From: Anaerolineae bacterium
Lineage (GTDB): Bacteria > Chloroflexota > Anaerolineae > Aggregatilineales > Phototrophicaceae
DNA length: 64,000 nucleotides
Assembly (NCBI GenBank): GCA_022824365.1
Contig: JAJEAA010000029.1
Location: 186,001 to 250,000, forward strand
Reading direction: 5' to 3'
Shown piece after piece: positions 17,896 to 26,465 of the stretch. Position 1 is the first letter of the stretch. Every line of letters starts with the position of its first letter. The translations under genes were made by a program, and so were the position numbers. The notes beneath the pieces are model-generated. The model worked only from the letters and a program-made list of their open reading frames with translations. It did not search any database and was not told the origin of the DNA.

Positions 17896-18876
17896 ATGCA
17901 GACGGATCTTCGCGGTCGTGACCTGATCAGCACCCAAGATTGGACCCGAGAAGAAATAGAAACATTGCTTGATGTCGCCTGGGACTTGAAAAGGAAACGG
18001 GCGCTAGGCGAGCCGCAGGCCTACCTGCGCGATAAAGTTTTGGCTTTGCTTTTCTTCTTCACTAGCACGCGCACGCGCATCAGTTTCGAGGCCGGTATGG
18101 CGCAATTGGGCGGGCACGCCCAATTCATCGACCACACCACCACGCAGATCAGCCACGGGGATACCGCCAAGGAAATCGGCGAAATCGTCGGCCGTTACAC
18201 GGACGGCATCGCAATCCGCCAATGCGATTGGGGCTTCGGCAACAACTACATTAATGCGGTGGCCGAAGCCAGCCGAGTGCCCGTCCTGAATATGCAATGT
18301 GACATCTATCATCCATTTCAAATCCTGGCTGATCTGATGACGATCCAGGAGAAGTTCGGTCGGGACTTGCGTGGCAAGACAATAAACATCAGTTGGGCTT
18401 ACGCGTCCAGCTATCAGAAACCGATATCGGTGCCTCAGAGCCTCGTATTGCTAATGTCGCGCTTCGGTATGAACCTGCGTTTGACGCGACCGCCGGAATA
18501 CAAGTTGATGCCCGATATTGTCGAGCAAGCCAAAGAGAATACGCGCAGACACGGCGGCTCCTTTGAAATCATCGACGACTTTGACGCTGGTTTCGCCGGC
18601 GCCGACATCTTGTATCCCAAGAGTTGGGGCAGTTGGCTGACGACCGAGGATGAAGCGGCATCGGCTGAAATCGGCGCCAAATATACCGATTGGATCACGG
18701 ATGATCGGCGGATGGCCTTGGCGCGGGACAACGCGATTTATATGCACTGCCTGCCGGCCGACCGCAATATTGAGGTGACCGACAGCGTCATCGACGGGCC
18801 TCAGAGCGTCGTGTATGACGAAGCCGAAAATCGCCTTCACGTGCAGAAAGCGACCATGGCCTTGACCATGCGCTGA
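17896..18876 (+). CDS. ygeW: YgeW-type knotted carbamoyltransferase
   Basis: A 326-residue member of the aspartate/ornithine carbamoyltransferase fold. STRTR (57-61) binds carbamoyl phosphate, HPFQILAD is the conserved His-Pro block, and MHCLPADRNIEVTD (from 283) is the C-terminal phosphate/amine site. The long spacing and KTINISWAYASSYQKP segment are those of the YgeW group, an unknown-substrate carbamoyltransferase linked with purine catabolism. It is expected to work in the phosphorolytic direction, giving carbamoyl phosphate. The next gene, carbamate kinase, would turn it into ATP. ATG 17896 is preferred to 17878 because GGAGAGGGG lies just upstream. Confidence 0.9.
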   Translation: MQTDLRGRDLISTQDWTREEIETLLDVAWDLKRKRALGEPQAYLRDKVLALLFFFTSTRTRISFEAGMAQLGGHAQFIDHTTTQISHGDTAKEIGEIVGRYTDGIAIRQCDWGFGNNYINAVAEASRVPVLNMQCDIYHPFQILADLMTIQEKFGRDLRGKTINISWAYASSYQKPISVPQSLVLLMSRFGMNLRLTRPPEYKLMPDIVEQAKENTRRHGGSFEIIDDFDAGFAGADILYPKSWGSWLTTEDEAASAEIGAKYTDWITDDRRMALARDNAIYMHCLPADRNIEVTDSVIDGPQSVVYDEAENRLHVQKATMALTMR

Positions 18877-18886
18877 GGGTTTGTCA

Positions 18887-18908
18887 GGCGCCGCAATTGA
18901 ACGGCGCC
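18887..18908 (+). other. Perfect hairpin in the ygeW-arcC spacer
   Basis: GGCGCCG (18887-18893) and CGGCGCC (18902-18908) form a 7-bp GC stem with an 8-base loop. No T-run follows, so it is not an intrinsic terminator. It could protect or process the mRNA between the two genes. Confidence 0.45.
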
Positions 18909-18971
18909 AAGAATGACGCGCGCCATACGCTCGTAAGCAAGAGCGCGTTGATGAGTTAAGAGACGCTAATC

Positions 18972-19931
18972 ATGATTGACAAACTGGTAGTGGTGGCCAT
19001 CGGCGGCAACTCCCTGATACCTGATCCGCGCAATCCTGATATTGAATGGCAGTGGGAAGCGGTGCGCGAAACTTGTCGTCACATCGCCGATATGATCGCC
19101 GATGGCTGGCAGGTGGTGGTCACGCATGGCAACGGTCCTCAGGTTGGCTACATCATGAATCGTTCGGAGATCGCCAAACGCGAAGCCGGCATTCATGAGG
19201 TGCCGCTTGACTTGGTCGTGGCCGATACCCAGGGCAGCATCGGTTATATGCTGCAACAGGCCTTGGACAACTCGCTTCGCCGCGTCGGCATGAATCACAC
19301 GGTCGCGACAATAATCACGCAGATGCGAGTTGATCCGGACGATCCCGCTTTTGATAACCCGGACAAGCCCGTTGGCGGATTTCTATCCGAGGCGGAAGCG
19401 CGCGAAGCCGAGGCCGAAGGCTGGCAGGTGATGGAAGACGCCGGGCGGGGCTGGCGGCGGGTCGTCGCCTCGCCGAAACCGCTGGTGATCAACGAGATCA
19501 ATGCGATCAATGCGCTGGTCTTGGCTGGCTACATCGTGGTCGTTTGCGGCGGTGGCGGCGTGCCGGTCGTCCGCAACGAATATGGCAGCCTTCGCGGCAT
19601 CGCTGCTGTCATCGATAAAGACCGCGCCAGTAGCGCGCTGGCGCAAACCTTGCGCGCCGATCTGTTGTTGATCTCCACCGGCGTCGAGCGTGTCTGCCTA
19701 GATTTTAATACGCCGCAGGAAAAGCCGATCGATATCTTGACGTTGGAGGAGGCCAGGCGCTATCTTGCCGAAGGGCATTTCCCGCGCGGCAGCATGTATC
19801 CCAAAATTGAAGCGGCAATTGATTTTGTGCATAGTGGCGGACCGCGAGCGATCATCACAAATCCGCAGAATATCACACGGGCCTTGCACGGAGAGACAGG
19901 CACGCAAATCGTCCCTGGTGACGCTGGCTGA
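18972..19931 (+). CDS. arcC: Carbamate kinase
   Basis: The 319-residue enzyme makes ATP from carbamoyl phosphate and ADP, releasing CO2 and ammonia. GGNSL (11-15) and THGNGPQVGY (51-60) form the phosphate site, VVCGGGGVPVV is the family signature and MYPKIEAAIDFV lies near the end, as usual. The length is typical (310-320). It is the fifth gene of the purine block and corresponds to yqeA of E. coli. With YgeW it forms a substrate-level phosphorylation module, the likely energy yield of purine degradation. A 95-bp spacer with a hairpin separates them. Confidence 0.94.
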   Translation: MIDKLVVVAIGGNSLIPDPRNPDIEWQWEAVRETCRHIADMIADGWQVVVTHGNGPQVGYIMNRSEIAKREAGIHEVPLDLVVADTQGSIGYMLQQALDNSLRRVGMNHTVATIITQMRVDPDDPAFDNPDKPVGGFLSEAEAREAEAEGWQVMEDAGRGWRRVVASPKPLVINEINAINALVLAGYIVVVCGGGGVPVVRNEYGSLRGIAAVIDKDRASSALAQTLRADLLLISTGVERVCLDFNTPQEKPIDILTLEEARRYLAEGHFPRGSMYPKIEAAIDFVHSGGPRAIITNPQNITRALHGETGTQIVPGDAG

Positions 19932-19993
19932 GCCTGAGATATGGCGGATGCTCGACAGTCAATCAATAGGCGACTTAAGATGACGACATTGTA

Positions 19994-21250
19994 ATGGCGG
20001 AAATCACTGAACTGCGTTGTGTCATCGGTGGCTGCCGTTTCGCGCCAGATGAGGTTGAATATACTTGCCCGGAGCATGGCGAAGCGGGCACGCTTGATGT
20101 GCTCTATGATTATGCCGCGCTCAGCGCTTCTGTGGATCGCGACGCGCTCAGCGCTAGCCAACTCAGCAATATCTGGCGTTATAGAGCATTGCTGCCGGTC
20201 GACTCGGGCAGCCGCGTGCCGCCTGCCGCCGTTGGCTGGACGCCGCTTTACGAAGCGCCGCGCATCGCGGACCAGTTCGCCCTGCCCCGCGTTTGGGTGA
20301 AAGACGATGGCGCCAACCCAACGGGTTCGTTGAAAGACCGTGCGAGCGCGCTGGTATTGGCGCAAGCGCTTCAGGCAGAATACAAGATTGTGAGCGCCGC
20401 CAGCACCGGAAACGCGGCGGCCGCTTTGGCTGGCCTGGGCGCCGCCTTACCGGAAATTGATGTGCTGATCTTTGTGCCTGCAAGCGCGCCGGCGGCCAAG
20501 ATTGCGCAACTTCTCGTTTATGGCGCGCTTGTTCTACTGGTTGAAGGCAGCTATGACGATGCCTTCGAGTTGTGCATGGAGATCTGCCAGGATCAGGGCT
20601 GGTACATAAGAAATACAGGCGTGAATCCCTTCACGACCGAGGGCAAGAAGACGGTCGCTCTTGAGATTGCCGAGCAGTTGGATTGGCAAGTTCCGGATGT
20701 CGTGACGGTTAGCGTCGGCGATGGCAGTATCATAAGCGGTATCCATAAGGGCTTTCAAGATTTGGCTGAATTGGGCTGGATCGACCGCGTGCCGCGTTTG
20801 ATCGGAGTCCAGGCCGAAGGCAGCGCGGCGTTGGCGGATGCCTTCGCGGCTGGCTTGGCGCCGGAAGCAATGGCGCGGCAACCTGCGAATACGATCGCCG
20901 ACAGTATCGCCGCAGAATTGCCGCGCGACCGCGCCAAGGCATTGCGCGCGGTCCGGCAGACGGGCGGCGCCTTTCTCACGGTCTCGGATGACGAAATTCT
21001 GGCCGCGATACCGAGGCTGGCGCAACTGAGTGGCGTATTCGCCGAACCAGCTGCTGCCGCTAGCTTCGCCGGCTTGGGTCGGGCGCTGCGTATCGGACTT
21101 GTTGACAAAGATGAGACCGTGTGCCTCGTGAGCACGGGAAACGGCCTGAAGGATATCGATGGCGCGCGGAAGTCCGTAACGGGCGCATTAAGCGTCCCGC
21201 CTGAAATTGCCGCGGTCAAAACGGCATTAAATGAGTTCGGGGTCTTATGA
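19994..21250 (+). CDS. Threonine synthase-like PLP enzyme
   Basis: A 418-residue fold-type II PLP enzyme. The N-terminus has Cys residues (LRCVIGGCRF, YTCPEHGE) like the zinc-ribbon start of many threonine synthases. NPTGSLKDRASALVLAQA holds the PLP lysine, STGNAAAALAGLGA the phosphate-binding stretch. Threonine synthase turns O-phosphohomoserine into threonine and phosphate. The position, next to carbamate kinase and in place of ygeX (diaminopropionate ammonia-lyase) in the E. coli order, makes a catabolic lyase acting on an amino-acid product of purine breakdown an alternative. The sequence alone favours the threonine synthase family. It overlaps the next gene by 4 bp (ATGA). Confidence 0.75.
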   Translation: MAEITELRCVIGGCRFAPDEVEYTCPEHGEAGTLDVLYDYAALSASVDRDALSASQLSNIWRYRALLPVDSGSRVPPAAVGWTPLYEAPRIADQFALPRVWVKDDGANPTGSLKDRASALVLAQALQAEYKIVSAASTGNAAAALAGLGAALPEIDVLIFVPASAPAAKIAQLLVYGALVLLVEGSYDDAFELCMEICQDQGWYIRNTGVNPFTTEGKKTVALEIAEQLDWQVPDVVTVSVGDGSIISGIHKGFQDLAELGWIDRVPRLIGVQAEGSAALADAFAAGLAPEAMARQPANTIADSIAAELPRDRAKALRAVRQTGGAFLTVSDDEILAAIPRLAQLSGVFAEPAAAASFAGLGRALRIGLVDKDETVCLVSTGNGLKDIDGARKSVTGALSVPPEIAAVKTALNEFGVL

Positions 21251-22296
21251 GCGCGCGCACAACGGTTTCGATCGTGGCGCCGGTATATAATGAAGCCGGC
21301 AACTTGCGGCGCTTCTACGAGGAGGTGAGGGCGGCGCTGGAGGGCGCCGGCCTAAGCTGGGAGTTGCTGCTGGTTAATGATGGCAGTACCGATGGCTCGC
21401 ATGAATTAATGTTACAATTGGCCGATGCTGATCCGCGCTTGCGCGTCATCAGTTTCGCGCGGAACTTCGGTCATCAGATCGCCGTGACGGCCGGGATCGA
21501 TTATGCTTGCGGGCGCGCGGTGATCTTGATTGATGCCGATCTTCAAGATCCGCCAGCGGTCATCCCGCGCTTGGTCGCCAAATGGAGAGAAGGCTACGAC
21601 GTGGTCTACGCCGTGCGGTCCGAGCGGAAGGGCGAAAGTTTTTGGAAACGGTTCAGCGCCAGGATCTTCTATCGCTTGATCCACCGCATCACGGATATCG
21701 ATATTCCCGTTGATACGGGAGATTTTCGTTTGATGGACGAACGGGTGGCGGTTGTGCTGCGGCAAATGCGCGAACATCATCGCTTTGTGCGCGGCATGAC
21801 GAGTTGGGTCGGCTACAAACAGATCGGCATCGAATACGTGCGTGAGCAGCGAGTTTGGGGGGAAACAAAGTACCCGCTGCGCAAGATGATCGCGTTTGCG
21901 CTGGACGCCGTGACCAGCTTTTCCTTCTTCCCCTTGCAGATCATGATTTATATCAGTTTCACTCTTGCAATACTGTCCTTACTGGTCGGCGTCATAATTT
22001 CCGGGCTGCGGCTGGTTATGGGCGAGGAGTTCTTCGGCGGCCAGGCGACCACGATCATTTTGTTGCTGCTTCTCAGCTCTTTTCAACTATTTTTTCTCTT
22101 TATAATCGGTCAATATGTCGCGCGCACCTACGACGAGTCGCGCGATCGTCCACTATATGTCGTGTCGTCGACTTATGGTTTGGGCGAACCGTTGGCGCCA
22201 AATCAACGCATCGGTATTGCGCCCAGCAGTGGTCAGTCGGGCGCTGGCTTAGTCGATCAAGAGACGATGGGGGTGGCGGGTCATGGCCGCGTCTGA
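21247..22296 (+). CDS. Family 2 glycosyltransferase, DPM1/GtrB-like with two C-terminal membrane helices
   Basis: A 349-residue membrane enzyme. The N-terminal GT-A domain has SIVAPVYNEAGNL, LVNDGSTDGS and the DxD-containing IDADLQDPP, then DTGDFRLMD. Two membrane helices follow (about 233-258 and 270-296). This is the organisation of polyprenyl-phosphate hexosyltransferases such as GtrB, which load a sugar on undecaprenyl phosphate at the inner membrane face. It is an outlier in a purine cluster: no other glycan gene is near. It overlaps the threonine synthase-like gene by 4 bp and the next small gene by 14 bp, so translational coupling is likely. Confidence 0.86.
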   Translation: MSARTTVSIVAPVYNEAGNLRRFYEEVRAALEGAGLSWELLLVNDGSTDGSHELMLQLADADPRLRVISFARNFGHQIAVTAGIDYACGRAVILIDADLQDPPAVIPRLVAKWREGYDVVYAVRSERKGESFWKRFSARIFYRLIHRITDIDIPVDTGDFRLMDERVAVVLRQMREHHRFVRGMTSWVGYKQIGIEYVREQRVWGETKYPLRKMIAFALDAVTSFSFFPLQIMIYISFTLAILSLLVGVIISGLRLVMGEEFFGGQATTIILLLLLSSFQLFFLFIIGQYVARTYDESRDRPLYVVSSTYGLGEPLAPNQRIGIAPSSGQSGAGLVDQETMGVAGHGRV

Positions 22297-22534
22297 AGGC
22301 AAGGACCTGCAAATGGTCCGTCAGTATCGGCAGTTGGTTGAAGATTACGAGGCGATCGACAGTCGCATTGACGCGTTGATCATGGCAAACAAGGGCAAGA
22401 GTGAAGACATGTCGGCCGAAGATCGGCGCCTTTACCGCGAGTTGGCGCGAAAGCGCAGCGAAATCCTCAATGAAATGCGATTGTTGGAACGACAATTGAA
22501 TCTGATGGAAGATGACGCGCCCGACGCCAAATGA
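22283..22534 (+). CDS. Small coiled-coil protein of unknown function
   Basis: An 83-residue, highly charged, probably alpha-helical protein; the region about 12-75 (e.g. QYRQLVEDYEAIDSRID, RRLYRELARKRSEILNEM) shows heptad-like spacing. No known domain. It overlaps the glycosyltransferase end by 14 bp and is followed by the PLP gene after 10 bp, which supports that it is translated. It might bind its neighbour's product, but nothing in the sequence proves this. Confidence 0.6.
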   Translation: MAASEGKDLQMVRQYRQLVEDYEAIDSRIDALIMANKGKSEDMSAEDRRLYRELARKRSEILNEMRLLERQLNLMEDDAPDAK

Positions 22535-22544
22535 GGAATACAAG

Positions 22545-23924
22545 ATGGTCACAGGTCCCAGCTTCGAAGAAATGTTGCACCCGCAGACAATTGATCCGAA
22601 AATTCGCGCTGATGCTTTGGCCGCATTGGAGAATGATCCGCTCAATCCGCTGAATCTTTATAACATCACCTGGCGAGACCCGCAGAATCAGATCTACCAC
22701 ATTGTTTTACCCAGAGAACTCACCGGCGTTGACGCCAATATCGTTTTGATATACGGCATGCATTTCCCGTCGGGCAGCCACAAGGTCGGGGCGGCCTATT
22801 CGGTTCTGCTGGAGAAGCAGTTGTTAGGCGAGGTCGACCCGAATGCGCACACACTGGTTTGGCCCTCGACCGGCAATTATGGGATCGGTGGCGCTTTCAT
22901 CGGCTGCCGCATGGAGTACGACAGTATTGTCGTATTGCCGGAGGAGATGAGCCAGGAACGATTCGATCGCATTACCCGCTATGGCGCGCGGATCATTCGC
23001 ACGGCGGGCAGCGAGAGCAATGTCAAAGAAATATATGACGAGGTTAAGCGGCTGCGCGGAAGCGATCCCAAGATTCGCGTGCTCAACCAATTCGAAGTGA
23101 TGGGCAATTATCGCTTTCACTACCATGTAACCGGGAATACCTTGGTAGAGTTGGCGGCTGAGTTGCAGGATGAGGGCATTGGCGCGGGGATGATTTCGGC
23201 TTATGTGTCGGCCATGGGTAGCGCCGGCACCATCGCCGCTGGCGACCGACTAAAACAGATTTGGCCGGATCACAAAATCGTCGGCCTGGAGCCGATCCAA
23301 TGCCCGACGCTCTACAACAATGGTTACGGCGCGCATGAGATACAGGGCATCGGCGACAAGCATGTGACCTGGATCCATAATGTGTTTAATATGGATGCGC
23401 TCATGGCGATAGACGACATGGATGCTCTGAATGGATTGCGAATACTGGCGGAGGAACGCGGCCGACAGGTCTTGCGCGAGCGCTTTGGCCTGGCGGAAGG
23501 CATGGCCCGGCAGCTTTCGCAAGCCTTGGGCATCAGCGGAATCTGCAATATTATCGGCGCTATTAAAACAGCGAAGTTTTACAATTTGGGGAGGCAGGAT
23601 GTGGTGGTGACTGTCGCCACCGATGCCATGGAGCGTTACGGCTCGGTTATGAAGCAACTCCGCCGTCAGCATGGTCCCTTGGACGAGGCGAGAGCGACGG
23701 CGATTATCGACGGAGTCTTTCATCGCGCGGGCACAGACTGGGTGGTGGAAGGGAGCCGCGAAGCGCGAGAACGCTGGCACAACTTGAAGTATTACACCTG
23801 GGTGGAACAGCAAGGCAAGACGGTCGCTGAACTCGACGCTCAGCGCGATCCGGCTTGGTGGATCGGCCATCAGGAGCGGGTCGCCGAGATCGACAAGCGC
23901 CTCCTGGCGCAACGCAGGCAGTAA
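22545..23924 (+). CDS. PLP-dependent lyase/synthase of the cysteine synthase fold (possible YgeX counterpart)
   Basis: This 459-residue enzyme belongs to fold-type II PLP enzymes. FPSGSHKVGAAY carries the PLP lysine, WPSTGNYGIGGAFIGC the substrate and phosphate loop, and SAMGSAGTIAAGDRL the glycine-rich stretch near the cofactor phosphate. It is longer than cysteine synthase (about 310), with an N-terminal extension of about 90 residues and a C-terminal extension of about 110 residues, so it is not a standard CysK. In E. coli this position in the cluster is held by ygeX, a 2,3-diaminopropionate ammonia-lyase; this protein lacks a clear match but could do a related elimination. ATG 22545 follows GAGGA; the ORF-track start 22512 overlaps the previous gene. 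Confidence 0.78.
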   Translation: MVTGPSFEEMLHPQTIDPKIRADALAALENDPLNPLNLYNITWRDPQNQIYHIVLPRELTGVDANIVLIYGMHFPSGSHKVGAAYSVLLEKQLLGEVDPNAHTLVWPSTGNYGIGGAFIGCRMEYDSIVVLPEEMSQERFDRITRYGARIIRTAGSESNVKEIYDEVKRLRGSDPKIRVLNQFEVMGNYRFHYHVTGNTLVELAAELQDEGIGAGMISAYVSAMGSAGTIAAGDRLKQIWPDHKIVGLEPIQCPTLYNNGYGAHEIQGIGDKHVTWIHNVFNMDALMAIDDMDALNGLRILAEERGRQVLRERFGLAEGMARQLSQALGISGICNIIGAIKTAKFYNLGRQDVVVTVATDAMERYGSVMKQLRRQHGPLDEARATAIIDGVFHRAGTDWVVEGSREARERWHNLKYYTWVEQQGKTVAELDAQRDPAWWIGHQERVAEIDKRLLAQRRQ

Positions 23925-23945
23925 GCGAGAGACACAGGTTCGATA

Positions 23946-24389
23946 ATGTATGCTGACGACCGAGTGCTGGTAGGCGTCATAAAGCGCAAGAAAGATTTCC
24001 AGATCGCCCGTCGGTCTAACTGGTATCGGATCCCGCAGCGCCAATTGCCGCGCGGACTGAATGCCGAGTACATCGCCTTGTTTTTAAGCGGCAAGACCTT
24101 TCGCGAGCGCAGCGGCACCATCGCTTACTTCGCGCGAATCACCGGGTTGGAGCTGGCCCGGCGAGGCGAGTTGCTGCCCGATGAAGACCAGCGGGCGAAT
24201 GAGATCTACTACAAGGTGCAGTTTCGTCAACTGATTCAGCGAGACCCGCCGATAGCTAATTTGCCGGCGCGGTCCATCAGTTTCATCCGCACGACCTGGG
24301 ATCGTTTCATCTGCGCCGAGACTGTCGGCGACTTGTACAGCGCTGCTGATTTCTATGTCGATCGTGTTTATCACGCGCTGCGGAACTGA
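23946..24389 (+). CDS. Conserved-looking hypothetical protein
   Basis: A 147-residue basic protein (VGVIKRKKDFQIARRSNWYRIP, then FLSGKTFRERSGTIAYFARI and SFIRTTWDRFICAETVGDLY). No signal peptide or membrane helix. The pattern of Arg/Lys/aromatic residues suggests binding of a nucleotide, nucleic acid or phosphate ligand. It lies 21 bp after the PLP enzyme and 20 bp before ssnA, so it is in the same transcript. I do not recognise the family. Confidence 0.65.
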   Translation: MYADDRVLVGVIKRKKDFQIARRSNWYRIPQRQLPRGLNAEYIALFLSGKTFRERSGTIAYFARITGLELARRGELLPDEDQRANEIYYKVQFRQLIQRDPPIANLPARSISFIRTTWDRFICAETVGDLYSAADFYVDRVYHALRN

Positions 24390-24409
24390 AGCGCAGGAGG
24401 CATAGACTC

Positions 24410-25771
24410 ATGTCCGATATGATCATCGTAAACGGGACGCTTGTCACCTTGGGCGGGGCTCCGCGCATATTACCCGATCAGGCGCTGTATATCGCCGACG
24501 GGCGGATAATGGCCTTGGGCAAGCGCGCCGATTTGGCGGCGCTGCATCCCAATGCCGACATTGTGGATGCCCGCGGACAATATGTGATGCCCGGCAACAT
24601 CTGCGCCCACACCCATTTTTATGGCGCCTATGCCCGCGGCATGGCGATACCGGGTCCGGCGCCGCGTGACTTCCCACAAATTCTGAGTCGCTTGTGGTGG
24701 CCGCTGGATAAAGCCCTGGATCGAGAGAGTGTGCGGGCGAGCGCCCTGGTCTGCCTTGTCGACGCGGTCAAGCACGGGACGACCAGCCTGGTTGATCATC
24801 ATGCCAGTCCAAACTTCATCCACGGCAGCCTTGATGTCATTGGCGATGCCATTGACGAGGCTGGCCTGCGCGCCGTCTTGTGCTACGAAGTGACCGATCG
24901 CGATGGCATGAACAAAATGCGCGCCGGTATCGCCGAAAACTTGCGCTTCATGGCGAAGTCAGCGACCCATCCGCGGATACGCGGGACCTTTGGTCTCCAC
25001 GCCAGCTTGACGCTCAACGATGAAAGTCTGCGCGCCTGCGCCGATGCCATTACGACGGACGGCGGCTATCATATCCACGTCGCCGAACACGAGGCGGACG
25101 AAGAGGACAGTCTGCGCCGCAGCGGAGCGCGCGTGGTGGAGCGGCTGGACCAATACGGCATCTGGCGCGATTCCACCATCGCCGCGCATTGCGTGCATAT
25201 TGACAATGCTGAGCGAGATATTTTGCGCGAGCGGGGCGTCTGGGTCAGCCATCAGCCGCGCTCTAATATGAACAACGGCGTGGGAGCGGCTGATATCGAT
25301 GGCTTGCTTGATGCCGGCATCAAGCTCTGCCTTGGCAATGATGGCTTCAGCAATAATATGTGGGCGGAATGGAAAGCGGCTTATCTCCTGCACAAGGTCG
25401 TCAATCGCGACCCGCGCCGCGCAAATGGCATGAACATCGCCCAAATGGCTTGGGGGAATAACGCCCGCTTGATCGGGCGATTTTTCCCCGGCGAGACCAT
25501 CGGCGAGATTGTCCCGGGCGCGGCCGCCGATTTGATCTTCGTCGATTATCAGCCCTTCACGCCGCTTACCGCCGGCAATCTGCCCTGGCATCTGCTGTTT
25601 GGCTTTGAGGCGTCGATGGTGACCGCTACGATCTGCGGGGGCCGCCTGCTCATGCGCGATCGGGAGTTGCTCACGCTGGACGAAGCCGAGATCGTGGCGG
25701 AGGCCATGGCATTGGCGCCAAGAGTTTGGGAAAAGTATACGCGAAACGCCCAGGATACTTTACAATCCTAG
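24410..25771 (+). CDS. ssnA: SsnA-type putative aminohydrolase
   Basis: A 453-residue amidohydrolase. Metal site residues: CAHTHFYGAYARG (His67, His69), the block DHHASPNFIHGSL, HIHVAEHEADEED, then AAHCVHID and LGNDGFSNNMW with the catalytic Asp. DHHASP..I.GSL and NARSNMNN-like QPRSNMNNGVG match E. coli SsnA rather than guanine deaminase. SsnA is part of the purine/xdh region in enteric bacteria; its substrate is thought to be a purine-derived amine. It has a strong AGGAGG ribosome site. It is the last purine gene before the F420 block. Length compared with E. coli SsnA (442) is normal. Confidence 0.88.
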   Translation: MSDMIIVNGTLVTLGGAPRILPDQALYIADGRIMALGKRADLAALHPNADIVDARGQYVMPGNICAHTHFYGAYARGMAIPGPAPRDFPQILSRLWWPLDKALDRESVRASALVCLVDAVKHGTTSLVDHHASPNFIHGSLDVIGDAIDEAGLRAVLCYEVTDRDGMNKMRAGIAENLRFMAKSATHPRIRGTFGLHASLTLNDESLRACADAITTDGGYHIHVAEHEADEEDSLRRSGARVVERLDQYGIWRDSTIAAHCVHIDNAERDILRERGVWVSHQPRSNMNNGVGAADIDGLLDAGIKLCLGNDGFSNNMWAEWKAAYLLHKVVNRDPRRANGMNIAQMAWGNNARLIGRFFPGETIGEIVPGAAADLIFVDYQPFTPLTAGNLPWHLLFGFEASMVTATICGGRLLMRDRELLTLDEAEIVAEAMALAPRVWEKYTRNAQDTLQS

Positions 25772-25802
25772 AAATACTGTGACGGCTGGAACAGGGGCGG
25801 AT

Positions 25803-26465
25803 ATGAAGACACTGGCGATTCTGGGCGGTACTGGCAAGGAAGGCGCTGGCTTGGCCATGCGCTGGGCGCTAAAGGGCTATCGCGTTATCATCGGGTCGCG
25901 CGCGGCGGAAAAGGCCGAGCGGCGCGCGAGAGAGATGAATGCCGAACTCGGCGATGACTTGCTGACCGGTTTGGCGAACGAAGACGCCGCTGCCGCGGCT
26001 GATATCGTGATTCTTAGTGTGCCATATAGCGCGCATGGCCCCACGCTGTGTGACTTGCGCGAGCAATGTCGCGGCAAAATCCTGGTTGATTTGACCGTAC
26101 CGTTGAAGCCGCCCGAGATCATGGCGGTCAATCTGCCCGAAGGCGGCGCCGCGGCAATTGAGGCGCAAGCCATGTTGGGCGATTCTGTATCCGTGGTCGC
26201 CGCCTTTCAGAATGTCAGCGCGATCAAGCTGCGGCAACTCGATCGGGATGTCGATTGCGATGTCTTGGTCTGCGCCGATGACGCCGATGCCAAGTCGGCG
26301 GTCATTGAATTGGTCATTGCCGCCGGCATGCGCGGTATCGATGCGGGTCCTCTGAAGAATGCGGTGGCGGCCGAGTCTTTGACTCCCATACTCTTGCATA
26401 TCAACCGCGCTTACAAGGTCAAGGGCGCCGGCATTCGCATTACCGGCTTGGAAACATCAGAATGA
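25803..26465 (+). CDS. npdG: F420-dependent NADP oxidoreductase (NpdG/Fno family)
   Basis: A 220-residue Rossmann protein. MKTLAILGGTGKEGAGLAMRWALKG is the NADP-binding start typical of NpdG, with GSRAAEKAERRA next, where the basic residues bind the 2'-phosphate. DIVILSVPYSAH and GAGIRITGL at the end also match the family. It moves hydride between F420H2 and NADP+, coupling the deazaflavin pool to NADPH. ATG 25803 is preferred over 25779 since the Rossmann strand starts there. It overlaps cofE by 4 bp, the first of several overlaps in the F420 genes. Confidence 0.9.
   Translation: MKTLAILGGTGKEGAGLAMRWALKGYRVIIGSRAAEKAERRAREMNAELGDDLLTGLANEDAAAAADIVILSVPYSAHGPTLCDLREQCRGKILVDLTVPLKPPEIMAVNLPEGGAAAIEAQAMLGDSVSVVAAFQNVSAIKLRQLDRDVDCDVLVCADDADAKSAVIELVIAAGMRGIDAGPLKNAVAAESLTPILLHINRAYKVKGAGIRITGLETSE

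Noticed and set aside
18887-18908. Terminator between ygeW and carbamate kinase
   Set aside because: The hairpin is perfect but lacks a T-run, so it was listed as a hairpin only.
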